Source of the DNA: Planctomycetota bacterium
Lineage (GTDB): Bacteria > Planctomycetota > Phycisphaerae > Phycisphaerales > SM1A02
Assembly: GCA_027618565.1 (NCBI GenBank)
Contig: JAQCEQ010000017.1
Span: 1-56,537 of the forward strand
DNA: 56,537 nucleotides
Direction: 5' to 3'
Every line of letters begins with the position of its first letter. Position 1 is the first letter of the stretch. A model generated the notes under the pieces. The model did no database searches. It was given only the letters and a program-made list of their open reading frames with translations, and was not told where the DNA came from. The position numbers and the translations under genes were made by a program. This document shows, piece after piece, positions 27,308-37,102 of this stretch.

Positions 27308-27376
27308 GGCTGCTTGGCTTCGCCCACGTGGCGAGCCTGAACGCGGGACCGCAGAGGTCCCGGATTGACGAAAAGA

Positions 27377-27405
27377 GGGGCGGTCTCCCGAAGATCGCCC
27401 CTTTT
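27377..27405 (+). terminator. Intrinsic terminator after prepilin-like copy 1
   Basis: A 9-bp stem, GGGGCGGTC (27377–27385) with GATCGCCCC (27393–27401), one G·T, loop of 7, followed by TTTTAAA. It lies 70 bp past the stop codon and separates copy 1 from copy 2. Confidence 0.85.
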
Positions 27406-27456
27406 AAATTGAGGCGGCATAGGGTCGATAGAGATTCGGGCGTATGTTGGATACAC

Positions 27457-28575
27457 ATGAAGCATGGCCCCTCCCAGCGTGCCTTCACAATCGTTGAGTT
27501 GTTGGTGGTGGTGGCGATCATCTCGTTGCTCATCGCGATCCTGCTCCCCGCGATTCAGAAGGCGCGGGAGACAGCGCTGGTCACGCAGAGCCTGGCCAAC
27601 CTCAAGAACCTTGGGACCGCCAATCATGCGTACGCGACGGACTACAAGGACCGACAGTTCAGCGCGTGCGGCGATGACTGGGGCCTGTACGGCGGCAACT
27701 GCAATGCGATCCAGGCGGCGTATTGCCCGCCGCAGCAGATCGCCGGATGGGATGCGGGTGGCGGACTCTGGGGGTACTGGATGGATGGTCCTCTGTGCCC
27801 CGCGGGGATTCCCGGCAATTGCGGGCTGTTTGGGATCTACGTTCCGAATGGACTGGTTGGGTGCGTGGACACTGGCTTCGGGTATGCGTTCGGCTCGTTC
27901 CGACTCTGCAACTACAAGGCGTTCAACGACTACATCAACGGGCGCTACTACGACAAGGTCTTCTGGGCCCCCAAGGATGTGTGGAATCTTGACCGGGCGT
28001 CCTTCGCGCTCACCTACCCGGGGGAGTTCTGCCCGCCATCTCTGATCCCTGGCGGGGCTTCCGTCCGCTCCACCTATGTGTGGAGCCCCTCCGCCATGTG
28101 GAACCCGGAGGTGCACGCCAACAGCGGGGCACGCTGCCCAAATACGCTCGCCGCCGGCTACAAGAGTCCGTCGCTCTCTCAGGCCAAGTTTACGGACCAG
28201 AAGACCTGGATGCTGGAACTCTGGTGGCTACAAAATCGGGAGGGTGGCGAGTTTGCCACGTGCTTCTCCCCGGCTCAGCCCTACTACTTCAATGGGGGCT
28301 ACAACTCCGCTCCAGCCACCCTTTGGTTCGATGGCCACTGCAGCCTCATCGGCGTGGGCTCGGTGATGGAGAGCAACCAGCGGATCAAGGCGCAGCAGCA
28401 GAGCGATGGCACGGTCCTCAACAAGGGCCTCTGGTGGGGGTATCCAAACCCCTTGGCCCCGTGGGCCCCAAACGGATTTTTCCAGGACTGCGGGTACGAC
28501 ATGTTGGCGGACACCAGTTTCCACATCGCTACTGTGGAAGGCATCCAAGGTCGAGACACGGTCATCACGCAATAA
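27457..28575 (+). CDS. Prepilin-like protein, tandem copy 2
   Basis: A 372-residue paralogue of the protein at 26177. The leader is MKHGPSQRA, then the pilin helix [20 protein letters not shown] with Glu5. It shares the same landmarks: [69 protein letters not shown] and the tail GRDTVITQ. The His at the start of the C-terminal signature is replaced ([15 protein letters not shown]). There is no recognisable ribosome-binding site before the ATG at 27457, unlike copy 1, and it lies behind the terminator at 27377–27405, so it needs its own promoter. Composition is as in the neighbouring chromosome. Confidence 0.85.
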   Translation: MKHGPSQRAFTIVELLVVVAIISLLIAILLPAIQKARETALVTQSLANLKNLGTANHAYATDYKDRQFSACGDDWGLYGGNCNAIQAAYCPPQQIAGWDAGGGLWGYWMDGPLCPAGIPGNCGLFGIYVPNGLVGCVDTGFGYAFGSFRLCNYKAFNDYINGRYYDKVFWAPKDVWNLDRASFALTYPGEFCPPSLIPGGASVRSTYVWSPSAMWNPEVHANSGARCPNTLAAGYKSPSLSQAKFTDQKTWMLELWWLQNREGGEFATCFSPAQPYYFNGGYNSAPATLWFDGHCSLIGVGSVMESNQRIKAQQQSDGTVLNKGLWWGYPNPLAPWAPNGFFQDCGYDMLADTSFHIATVEGIQGRDTVITQ

Positions 28576-28702
28576 TGAATGTCCCGCGGTCCGGCTTTCA
28601 AACTTTCCTTCCCTTCCCTTGCTTCTCGCGCCATGAGTGGTAGCCTCACTTTGGCAGAGAGAAGCACCGGTCGCTTTCCAGCCGGTCCTGGAACCCCCCA
28701 CG

Positions 28703-29791
28703 ATGGCCACACAAAAGAGCCGAGCTTTCACGATCGTTGAACTCTTGGTCGTGGTTGCCATCATTGCGTTGCTTTTGGGGATCCTGCTGCCGGCCATCCA
28801 GAAGGCTCGCGAGACCAGCCTGATCACCCAAAGTGCCGCCAACCTGAAGAACTTGGGCACCGCCAACATGGCGTATGCCGCCGACTACAGCGATCGGCAG
28901 TTCACGAGCACCCCCGAGGATGTAGGGCTCTACGGCGGTTGCCAGCAGTACCTGACGCAAAACTGCCTTCCCCCGCTCTTGGTGGGCCGCGACGAACTGC
29001 TCTACTGGGGACTCTGGTTCGGTCCCGCGCCCACCGGATGCACCCCCCCCACCGTCACCTGCGACTTCTTCTTCGTGGCACAGGCCTGCCGCCTCGACCC
29101 GGGCCAGGCGATCTTCGGGCTCTTCCGTGGTCCCAATGTCGAATCGTTCAACAACTATGTGAACGGTCGTTACTACGACAAGCTCTACTGGGCACCCAAG
29201 GATCGGTGGAATCTTGACGGCGTACAGGGCTACCTCCAGAACCCGTCGGGATTCACCTACAACGCCGACGAGGGCTTGTGGTTCAGCACCTACTGCTGGA
29301 GTCCCGCCGCGATGTGGAACCCGGATGTTTTCAGCAGCAAGCTCGGCTTCCAGCACCCCGACACCCTCGCTGCCGGATACCGGTCCCCATCGTTCAGCCA
29401 GGCCAAGTACCCAGACACGAAGACCCACATGCTGGAACACTTCTGGCTCCAGAACCGCGAGGGTGGAGAGTTCTCCCCTTGCTTTGACCCGCCAACGCCC
29501 TACTACTTCAATCACGGCTACAACTCAGCGCCCGTCACCCTGTGGTTTGACGGGCATGTGAGCATGCTTGGCGTGGGCACGGTGATGGAATCGAACCAGC
29601 GGGTCAAGACGCAGCAGGCGGGGTCTGGTCTGGTGAACTCTGGGCTCTGGTGGGGTGCACCCAACGCATCGATTCCGGGATTCCCCTGGGGTTACAACCA
29701 GGACTGCTCGTACGACATGCTGGTGGACTCCAGCTTCCACATCCTCACGACCGATGGCATCCGCGGCCGGGATGTGGTGCAGACGCAGTAG
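28703..29791 (+). CDS. Prepilin-like protein, tandem copy 3
   Basis: A 362-residue third paralogue with leader MATQKSRA and helix [20 protein letters not shown]. The [38 protein letters not shown] and [16 protein letters not shown] landmarks are kept, and here the His-to-Asp-Gly signature is complete. The cysteine-rich N-terminal region of copies 1 and 2 is altered ([17 protein letters not shown]). The tail is GRDVVQTQ. The ATG at 28703 lacks a clear SD. It is the most divergent of the three, so the tandem duplication is not recent. Confidence 0.85.
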   Translation: MATQKSRAFTIVELLVVVAIIALLLGILLPAIQKARETSLITQSAANLKNLGTANMAYAADYSDRQFTSTPEDVGLYGGCQQYLTQNCLPPLLVGRDELLYWGLWFGPAPTGCTPPTVTCDFFFVAQACRLDPGQAIFGLFRGPNVESFNNYVNGRYYDKLYWAPKDRWNLDGVQGYLQNPSGFTYNADEGLWFSTYCWSPAAMWNPDVFSSKLGFQHPDTLAAGYRSPSFSQAKYPDTKTHMLEHFWLQNREGGEFSPCFDPPTPYYFNHGYNSAPVTLWFDGHVSMLGVGTVMESNQRVKTQQAGSGLVNSGLWWGAPNASIPGFPWGYNQDCSYDMLVDSSFHILTTDGIRGRDVVQTQ

Positions 29792-29833
29792 GGTCCCTTG
29801 TTCGACGTGCTTCGGGGACGGACATCGGGGTCG

Positions 29834-29938
29834 ATGAACCGAGGCGGCGCGATCGAGGAGGCCAAGAGGCCGGAGACTCGCGCGCGCCGCATTACCGGGT
29901 GCGTGGAAATGGTCAAGGCCGCCAAGAAGCCGATGTGA
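29834..29938 (+). pseudogene. Short remnant resembling the YdeI/OmpD-associated C-terminus
   Basis: A 34-codon frame whose product contains AKRPETRARRITGCVEMV. The string RPETRARRI followed by a helix ending in Lys/Gly is characteristic of the C-terminal end of YdeI/OmdA-family proteins. The full-length family member is about 150–190 residues, and nothing recognisable lies upstream in frame. It is probably the last piece of a decayed gene between the prepilin-like genes and groEL. A chance resemblance cannot be excluded. The rest of 29792–30031 holds only the groEL terminator. Confidence 0.4.
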
Positions 29939-29960
29939 GCGCGGGGTGCGAAGTGCGAGT

Positions 29961-29991
29961 GAAAAGGCCCCGCTCCAAGAGGAGCGGGGCC
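29961..29991 (-). terminator. groEL intrinsic terminator
   Basis: A perfect 11-bp GC-rich stem, GGCCCCGCTCC (29966–29976) and GGAGCGGGGCC (29981–29991), loop AAGA. In the leftward direction it is followed by TTTTC. It lies 40 bp past the groEL stop codon. Confidence 0.9.
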
Positions 29992-30031
29992 AGAATTGAC
30001 TCACTGTCGACTCAGATGCGACGAGCCGGGA

Positions 30032-31651
<1,620 letters not shown>

Positions 31652-31737
31652 GATTGGAATCTCGAATGTGGTCACGCCGCGTGACCGGTGGGTCTTGTCT
31701 TGGTTGATGTGAACGGATGGGAGTCAGGCGAGTTGGC

Positions 31738-32028
31738 TCAGTCGACGATGCCGAGGATGTCTTCCTCGGTCATGATGAGAAACTCTTCATTGTCGATCTT
31801 GACTTCCGTGCCGGAGTACGACGAGAAGATGACGGTATCGCCCTTCTTGACGGTGAAGGGGATGTAGGTGCCCTTGTCCTTGTTGAGCACGCCCGAGCCG
31901 AGGGCGATGACGCGGCCCTGCTTGGGCTTGTCCTTGGCGCTCTCGGGGAGGAAAATGCCGCTGTCTGTCTTGGTCTGTGCCTCATCACGCTTGACGAGGA
32001 TCTTGTCGCCGAGGGGTCGAACCTTCAT
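31738..32028 (-). CDS. groES: 10-kDa co-chaperonin GroES
   Basis: A 96-residue protein with MKVRPLGDKILVKRDEAQ, the mobile loop TKTDSGIFLPESAKDKPKQG and the GTEVKIDNEEFLIM C-terminal strand. It caps the GroEL ring. The GGAG ribosome-binding site is 8 bases before the ATG at 32028. A hexanucleotide repeat (32053–32106) lies in the leader only 25 bases upstream of the start. Confidence 0.97.
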   Translation of the reverse strand: MKVRPLGDKILVKRDEAQTKTDSGIFLPESAKDKPKQGRVIALGSGVLNKDKGTYIPFTVKKGDTVIFSSYSGTEVKIDNEEFLIMTEEDILGIVD

Positions 32029-32052
32029 GTGGTGTCTCCGAATGAAATTGAA

Positions 32053-32106
32053 ACTGAGTCTGGGTCTGAGTCTGGGTCTGGGTCTGGGTCTGGGTCTGGG
32101 TCTGGG
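32053..32106. repeat. Hexanucleotide microsatellite (TCTGGG) in the groES leader
   Basis: Nine consecutive hexamers: seven are exactly TCTGGG and two are xCTGAG variants at the groES-proximal end. It lies in the 101-bp gap between the receiver-domain gene and groES, 25 bases upstream of the groES start. Such arrays expand and contract by slippage. Confidence 0.95.
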
Positions 32107-32129
32107 AAGTTGGTGCTTCGGGCGGGTGA

Positions 32130-32555
32130 TCAGGCGGCGGGCCAGTGGCCGGCAAAGTGGCGTTGGACCGCGCGCTGGAGGGTCTGGAGGAGTGGCTCTA
32201 GCCCGAGCGGACGGTCATGCACGGCGAAGGCGCCCTCGCGCATCGCGTCGTGGAGGCCACGCACGGCGGCGGCATCGTTGACCTGGCGAGGACGGACGAC
32301 CACCGTGATCGGCGGAAACTGGAGTCGACGGAGCAACTGGAGGACGCGATGGCCGGCGGTGTGATCGTCCTGGTCATCCATCGGGATGGCGAGGTCGACC
32401 ACGGCGATGTGGATTCGCTCATGCTCGACTAGCGCCGCGGACTCTCGTGCGGTGCGCGCCATCCGGCAGCAGACACCCATCGGTTCGAGCAGCGACGGCA
32501 GCGTGCGAGAGATTGGCTCGGACCCCCACACTCGGTCGTCGCACGAGAAGAGCAT
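32130..32555 (-). CDS. Receiver-domain (CheY-like) protein
   Basis: A 141-residue protein that reads as a single response-regulator receiver domain: the N-terminal acidic pair in SCDDRVWG, the phospho-acceptor region IAVVDLAIPMDD with Asp near residue 55, and GAFAVHDRPLG where the conserved Lys is replaced by Arg. No output domain follows. The start at 32555 gives a domain-length protein; the in-frame ORF to 32726 would run through an AT-rich promoter region. It lies 101 bp upstream of groES on the same strand and could be cotranscribed. A partner kinase is not nearby. The Lys-to-Arg change suggests atypical signalling. Confidence 0.6.
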   Translation of the reverse strand: MLFSCDDRVWGSEPISRTLPSLLEPMGVCCRMARTARESAALVEHERIHIAVVDLAIPMDDQDDHTAGHRVLQLLRRLQFPPITVVVRPRQVNDAAAVRGLHDAMREGAFAVHDRPLGLEPLLQTLQRAVQRHFAGHWPAA

Positions 32556-32626
32556 GTTGAGGCGGCTGTGTGGTGCCGGCTCGCCAAGAGCCCCGGGGAC
32601 GCTGGTCGAGCTCGGACCACTCTCGT

Positions 32627-32650
32627 GTGTTATAGGACTATATATTCCAG
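32627..32650. promoter_or_regulatory. AT-rich promoter/operator between receiver gene and asnS
   Basis: The region contains the interrupted palindrome TATAGGACTATA (32631–32642) followed by TATTCC, an unusual AT-rich island in this GC-rich sequence. It lies about 70 bp from the receiver-gene start on one side and 130 bp from asnS on the other, so it probably holds −10 elements for both. Confidence 0.5.
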
Positions 32651-32782
32651 CCGGATGGGGCTGGTGGTGCTCTCCAAAGTGTTCCGGGTGCGAAACCACG
32701 CCGATGAATAGCAAACTGCGTGCCATTTGTCGGCATGGGTGGCGCCGACCCGCGCGAATGCCATCGGTACGCTCGCGCGCCC

Positions 32783-34213
32783 ATGAACTCCCCTGTCTCG
32801 ATCCCGCCGAGCCGAATTGCCAGTCTCTTCGCGACCGGGAGCGCTGCGGTGGGGACCCCCGTGCGGATCCAAGGGTGGATCCGGACCCGCCGCGACAGCA
32901 AGGCAGGCATCAGTTTCCTGCAGGTTTCAGATGGCTCCTGTTTTGACCCCATCCAGGTGGTGGCCCCCGCTGACCTGCCGAACTATCAGTCGGAGATCCT
33001 GAAGGCCGGCGCGGGGTGCTCGGTGGTGGTGGACGGGACGGTGGCCGCCAGCCAGGGCAAGGGCCAGGGGATCGAGATCCAAGCGTCGCGAGTCGAGGTG
33101 GTGGGTCTTGTCGATGACCCGGACACCTACCCCATCCAGCCCAAGGCGCACTCGTTTGAGTACCTGCGCGAGGTGGCTCACCTGCGACCTCGCACCAATA
33201 CCTTTGGCGCGATCGGGAGAGTGCGACACACGCTGGCGATGGCGGTCCACGAGTACTTCCACCAGAACGGCTTCGTGTGGATCCACACGCCGATCGTCAC
33301 GGGGAGCGACTGCGAGGGTGCGGGGCAGATGTTCCGGGTGAGCACGCTGGACCTGGCCAACCCGCCGCGCACGCCGGAGGGCAAGGTGGACTTTTCGCAG
33401 GACTTCTTTGGCCGCGAGACCCACCTGACGGTGTCGGGGCAGCTCAATGTGGAGACCTGGTGCATGGCGCTCTCCAAGGTCTACACCTTCGGCCCCACCT
33501 TCCGAGCCGAGAACTCCAACACCAGCCGCCACCTGGCGGAGTTCTGGATGATCGAGCCCGAGATGGCCTTTGCCGACCTGTCGGCCGACGCCGATTGCGC
33601 GGAGGCCCTGCTCAAGCACATGTTCACGCGCCTGCTGGCCGAGCGCGCCGACGACATGAAGTTCTTCGCCGACCGCATCGACAAGGAGTGCATCTCGCGC
33701 GTGGAGAAACTGCTCTCCAGCCCGTTTGAGCGGATGGACTACACCGAGGGCGTCAAGCAGCTGGAGGCAGCCATCACCAAGGGCCAGAAGTTTGAGTATC
33801 CCGTCAAGTGGGGCACCGACCTCCAGAGCGAGCACGAGCGATACCTGACGGAGACGCTTGTTGGCAGGCCAGTCGTCCTGATGAACTATCCCAAGGACAT
33901 CAAGGCTTTTTACATGCGAGCGAACGACGACGGCAAGACCGTCGCCGCGATGGACATCCTGGCGCCGGGCATCGGCGAGATCGTTGGCGGCAGCCAGCGC
34001 GAGGAGCGGCTTGAGTTCCTTGATGCGCGCATGATCGAAATGGGGCTCAACCCCAAGGACTACTGGTGGTACCGCGACTTGCGTCGGTACGGCTCCGTGC
34101 CGCACGCGGGGTTTGGCCTTGGCTTTGAGCGCACGATCGTGTACGCGACGGGCATGGCCAATGTCCGGGATGTCATCCCATTCGCGCGCACCCCGAAGAA
34201 CTGCGAGTTTTGA
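32783..34213 (+). CDS. asnS: Asparaginyl-tRNA synthetase
   Basis: A 476-residue class IIb synthetase. The N-terminal OB fold (about 15–115) includes [19 protein letters not shown]. The catalytic core follows with [20 protein letters not shown] (motif 1), [21 protein letters not shown] (motif 2, written as [15 protein letters not shown] then WMIEPE) and [15 protein letters not shown] (motif 3). The [11 protein letters not shown] segment is typical of AsnRS rather than AspRS. It charges tRNA-Asn, so Asn-tRNA is made directly. The start at 32783 fits the family N-terminus. The gene ends 14 bp before a perfect 22-bp palindrome (34227–34248). Confidence 0.95.
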   Translation: MNSPVSIPPSRIASLFATGSAAVGTPVRIQGWIRTRRDSKAGISFLQVSDGSCFDPIQVVAPADLPNYQSEILKAGAGCSVVVDGTVAASQGKGQGIEIQASRVEVVGLVDDPDTYPIQPKAHSFEYLREVAHLRPRTNTFGAIGRVRHTLAMAVHEYFHQNGFVWIHTPIVTGSDCEGAGQMFRVSTLDLANPPRTPEGKVDFSQDFFGRETHLTVSGQLNVETWCMALSKVYTFGPTFRAENSNTSRHLAEFWMIEPEMAFADLSADADCAEALLKHMFTRLLAERADDMKFFADRIDKECISRVEKLLSSPFERMDYTEGVKQLEAAITKGQKFEYPVKWGTDLQSEHERYLTETLVGRPVVLMNYPKDIKAFYMRANDDGKTVAAMDILAPGIGEIVGGSQREERLEFLDARMIEMGLNPKDYWWYRDLRRYGSVPHAGFGLGFERTIVYATGMANVRDVIPFARTPKNCEF

Positions 34214-34226
34214 GCTGGCCTCGGAT

Positions 34227-34248
34227 GAAGTTGGTGGCCACCAACTTC
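34227..34248. repeat. GTTGGTG palindrome, copy 4 (short form)
   Basis: A perfect 22-bp palindrome made of GAAGTTGGTGG followed at once by its reverse complement. It shares the outer arms of the longer palindromes at 10625, 20227 and 45783 but lacks their inner extension. It sits between the convergent asnS and prepilin-like gene, where it could act as a bidirectional transcript end. Confidence 0.85.
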
Positions 34249-34258
34249 CGGGGTGTCT

Positions 34259-35320
34259 CTAGTACCCGATTGATTTGTACGGGCCCTCGGGGATCACGCC
34301 AGGGAGCAGGCGGTCGCGGAAGTACACCCAGTCCAGTCGCACGGGCTGGCCAGTGAGCGGGTCCGTCAGGTCGGCAGGCGGCGTGTACCAGTGCCCGTAG
34401 ACCTCCAGCTCGGCGGGGAGCGTCTTGCGCTGGACCGAATAGACCTCGGTGGAACCATCGACATAGGAGAATGGGATCGCGGTGGGATCCCACATCGCTG
34501 GCCAGTCGATCCAGCCGCCCCAACCGCCGCCCTGCGGCGTCCCAGGAAAACGTGGATCGATCACCCAGCCCTCGTTGTTGAAGTTGAAACCGTCGTTGTC
34601 GTCTTCGACGACGGACATCATCGTGCGCGCGGGCTGCGGAATGCGCGAAATCTTGGTCGTGTTGGTGGCGGACAGCGGCACGCCATTCACGCAGAACCAG
34701 TCGTCCCACATTCCCGCCATGCCGCCGGCGTCGGTGGGCACCGTCACGCCCACGAACGCGTTGAGCGAGTAGGAACGAATTCGCCCGCTGGGGTCCAGCG
34801 GGCTGCGGTACACGCCATAGTCGCCGATGTAGGGCCACAACTTGCCGGCGGAAAGTGCCTTGCGATTGCTGTCGGCGGGATTGGTGGTGTTGAGGCCAAA
34901 CTCCATCTCCGTCGCGCCGATCAGGTGGACGCCGTAGGACGCCGACCAGCAGTGGTACTGAGCGGCGTTTGCATTCCCTCCATTGATCGTCCCCACGAAC
35001 GGCCCCCCGCAACCACCGGCTGGGTTGAGGTTGTATGCGAAATCGCTGGCCCCGGTCCGCGGCGACGCAATCGCCCCGTTGTAGTCCATGCTGTACGACG
35101 ACTGCGCGAGCGATATCTGCCGCTGGTTGTTGAGGTCGCCGCTCATGTTGGACATGCGGCGAACCTTCTTGGTGGCGATCACGATGATCGCGACCAAGAG
35201 CATGATGATCGCGAGGACGACCAGCAATTCGGTGAGCGAGAAGGCTCGAGCGCGCGGCGGCGACGGGGAGCACACGGCGTCGGGTTTCGGCACGCGTCTG
35301 CTCACCGAGGCGACGGGCAT
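34259..35320 (-). CDS. Prepilin-like protein, second subfamily, distal gene
   Basis: A 353-residue protein with leader ending PPRARA and mature helix FSLTELLVVLAIIMLLVAII, Glu5 present, then ATKKVRRMSNMSGDLNNQRQ. The globular part has tandem-conserved landmarks with the neighbour: KLWPYIGDYGVYRSPLDPS, RIRSYSLNAFVG, WDDWFCVNGVPL, TTKISRIPQPARTM and SYVDGSTEVYSV. It ends in DRLLPGVIPEGPYKSIGY. It differs from the trio at 26–30 kb. It starts 3 bp after the stop of the gene at 35324–36475, so both are made from one message. Likely exported and anchored by the pilin helix. Confidence 0.85.
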   Translation of the reverse strand: MPVASVSRRVPKPDAVCSPSPPRARAFSLTELLVVLAIIMLLVAIIVIATKKVRRMSNMSGDLNNQRQISLAQSSYSMDYNGAIASPRTGASDFAYNLNPAGGCGGPFVGTINGGNANAAQYHCWSASYGVHLIGATEMEFGLNTTNPADSNRKALSAGKLWPYIGDYGVYRSPLDPSGRIRSYSLNAFVGVTVPTDAGGMAGMWDDWFCVNGVPLSATNTTKISRIPQPARTMMSVVEDDNDGFNFNNEGWVIDPRFPGTPQGGGWGGWIDWPAMWDPTAIPFSYVDGSTEVYSVQRKTLPAELEVYGHWYTPPADLTDPLTGQPVRLDWVYFRDRLLPGVIPEGPYKSIGY

Positions 35321-35323
35321 TCC

Positions 35324-36475
35324 CTAGTACCCAAACGACCGGTTGGAGAGGCTTGGCACGATCCCGGGGAGCAGGCGGTCACGGAAGTAGAGCCAGTCGT
35401 TTTGCACACCATTGTCGTCGGGCGGCTGCGCGTAGCGGTGACCGAAGATCACGAGTTCCTCGGGGAGGTTGTCGTCTTCGGAGAGGCGCACCAGGGAGTA
35501 CACCTCGGTCGATCCATCCATGTACGAGAACGGGATGGCCGTGGGATCCCACATCGCGGGCCAATCGATCCAACCCTCCCAGCCTGAAGTTGGAGAACCT
35601 GACCACGATCCGGTATTGGGACGCCGTGGGTCGACCACCCAGCCTTGGTTGTTGAAGTTGAAACCATCGAAATCGTCCTCCACGATGGACGCGATCGTCC
35701 TCGCGGGCTGGGGGATGCGAGAGATCTTGGTGGTATTCGTGGCCGTCATCGGGACGCCGTTGGCGCAGAACCAGTCGTCCCACTTGTTAGCCCATTCGTT
35801 GGAGTCCTCTGGGACCGTCGATCCCACAAACCCATTGAGGGAGTAGGAACGGATGCGGCTGTTTGAGTTTTGGTAGGTCTGGCCGCTCACCCATGCAGAA
35901 GGATCGAGCGGGCTGCGGTAGACCCCATAGTCGCCGATGTAGGGCCAGAGCTTCCCGCTGGAGAGGGCCTTGCGGTTGCTGTCTGCGATGTTGGAGGTGT
36001 TGAGCCCGTACTCCACCTCCTCCGAGCCGAACATGTTGGTGCCGTAGGACGCCGTCCAGGAGTGGTAGGTGGCCGCGTTGGTGTTTCCTTCGTTGATCGT
36101 GATCTGGAAGGGTCCACCGCAACCGCCCGAAGGATTGAGCTGGTAGTTAAAATTCCCGTCGGTACTGGTCCGGTTGGAGGGGAGCGCCCCGTTGAAGTCC
36201 ATGCTGTACGAGCTCAGCGCCAGAGCGATCTGACGCTGGTTGTTCAGGTCGCCGCTCATGTTGGACATGCGGTGGACCTTCTTGGTGGCGATCACGATGA
36301 TCGCAACCAAGAGCGTGATGATCGCGAGGACGACCAGCAATTCGGTGAGCGAGAAGCCCCGTGGCCCGGGTCGGCGCGCGTGTTGGCGAACTCGCTGCCG
36401 CACACGATGAGGCCCAAGGAGGCATCCAAGTCGCTGCCCCTGTGGGGCGTGATTGCTCCGCATGGACGCTTTCAT
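35324..36475 (-). CDS. Prepilin-like protein, second subfamily, proximal gene
   Basis: A 383-residue paralogue of the downstream gene. It has an unusually long basic leader (about 40 residues, GPRG before cleavage) and then FSLTELLVVLAIITLLVAII and ATKKVHRMSNMSGDLNNQRQ. The body shares KLWPYIGDYGVYRSPLDPS, TTKISRIPQPARTIAS, DDFDGFNFNNQGW and SYMDGSTEVYSL. It ends DRLLPGIVPSLSNRSFGY. An internal Met near residue 5 is an alternative start. It forms a two-gene operon with the gene at 34259. It is divergent from the small exported-protein gene at 36524. Confidence 0.85.
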   Translation of the reverse strand: MKASMRSNHAPQGQRLGCLLGPHRVRQRVRQHARRPGPRGFSLTELLVVLAIITLLVAIIVIATKKVHRMSNMSGDLNNQRQIALALSSYSMDFNGALPSNRTSTDGNFNYQLNPSGGCGGPFQITINEGNTNAATYHSWTASYGTNMFGSEEVEYGLNTSNIADSNRKALSSGKLWPYIGDYGVYRSPLDPSAWVSGQTYQNSNSRIRSYSLNGFVGSTVPEDSNEWANKWDDWFCANGVPMTATNTTKISRIPQPARTIASIVEDDFDGFNFNNQGWVVDPRRPNTGSWSGSPTSGWEGWIDWPAMWDPTAIPFSYMDGSTEVYSLVRLSEDDNLPEELVIFGHRYAQPPDDNGVQNDWLYFRDRLLPGIVPSLSNRSFGY

Positions 36476-36523
36476 GGCGATTCCATGCTAGCCCCGGGTC
36501 GGCCCAATCCGTACCATGACCGC

Positions 36524-36961
36524 ATGAATCTCGTCACTCCAGCGTCTCGCCTCGCCTCCATTGCCCTGCTGGCGCTGGTCGCCGCACTCGGTGCCCCCGT
36601 CGTGGCTCAGGACCTGCAGGTGCCGGAGACCCCGATCGACCAGGTGCCGGAGGGCCAGCGCGCGGCGGCGCAGCGTGCCCGGATGGGGATCTTCGTCGAG
36701 TACCGGAAGTTGGTGATTGCGCGCGCCGAGGCTGCGCTCGCGTTGCAGGCGTTCCGGAAGTCGCTTCGCGGCAAGGAGCAGACCGAGGCGGACCTGGCCA
36801 AGATCGCGACTATGGATGCGGAGGTTTCCAAGGCCGGCGACCGCCTCGATTCCTGGACCGAGGGCAAGGAGTTGACTGCGGATGACTACGCCGCGATGGA
36901 CTACATCAACCAGGAAGTGACGCGCGCCGCACTGGCATGGGCCAAGAAGAACCAGGGCTGA
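36524..36961 (+). CDS. Small exported protein of unknown function
   Basis: A 145-residue protein with a clear Sec signal peptide (LASIALLALVAALGAPVVAQ, cleavage likely after VAQ or PVVA). The mature part is about 115 residues, charged and predicted all-helical (QRARMGIFVEYRKLVIARAE, SKAGDRLDSWTEGKELTADD). No family was recognised. It lies 48 bp from the divergent prepilin-like gene and 141 bp before the P-type ATPase start on the same strand. A connection to metal export is possible only by position. Confidence 0.6.
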   Translation: MNLVTPASRLASIALLALVAALGAPVVAQDLQVPETPIDQVPEGQRAAAQRARMGIFVEYRKLVIARAEAALALQAFRKSLRGKEQTEADLAKIATMDAEVSKAGDRLDSWTEGKELTADDYAAMDYINQEVTRAALAWAKKNQG

Positions 36962-37102
36962 GACCGGCGGCGTCATCCGATGGTGCCCACTTTCGCGCGC
37001 TGGGTGTGTCGACTCCGGTCTAGCAAGGTCGCATCGGAAGTACGCGTGGGAGCACACTACGGATCCAAACACTGCGCCACTTCCGGTGGCCCCGGCGGGG
37101 CG

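Noticed and set aside
32029-32130. CIRCE operator upstream of groES
   Set aside because: No TTAGCACTC-N9-GAGTGCTAA-like inverted repeat is present; only the hexamer array and SD were found.
36524-36961. Metal-binding partner of the ATPase
   Set aside because: The mature protein has no Cys or His clusters; only position suggests a link.
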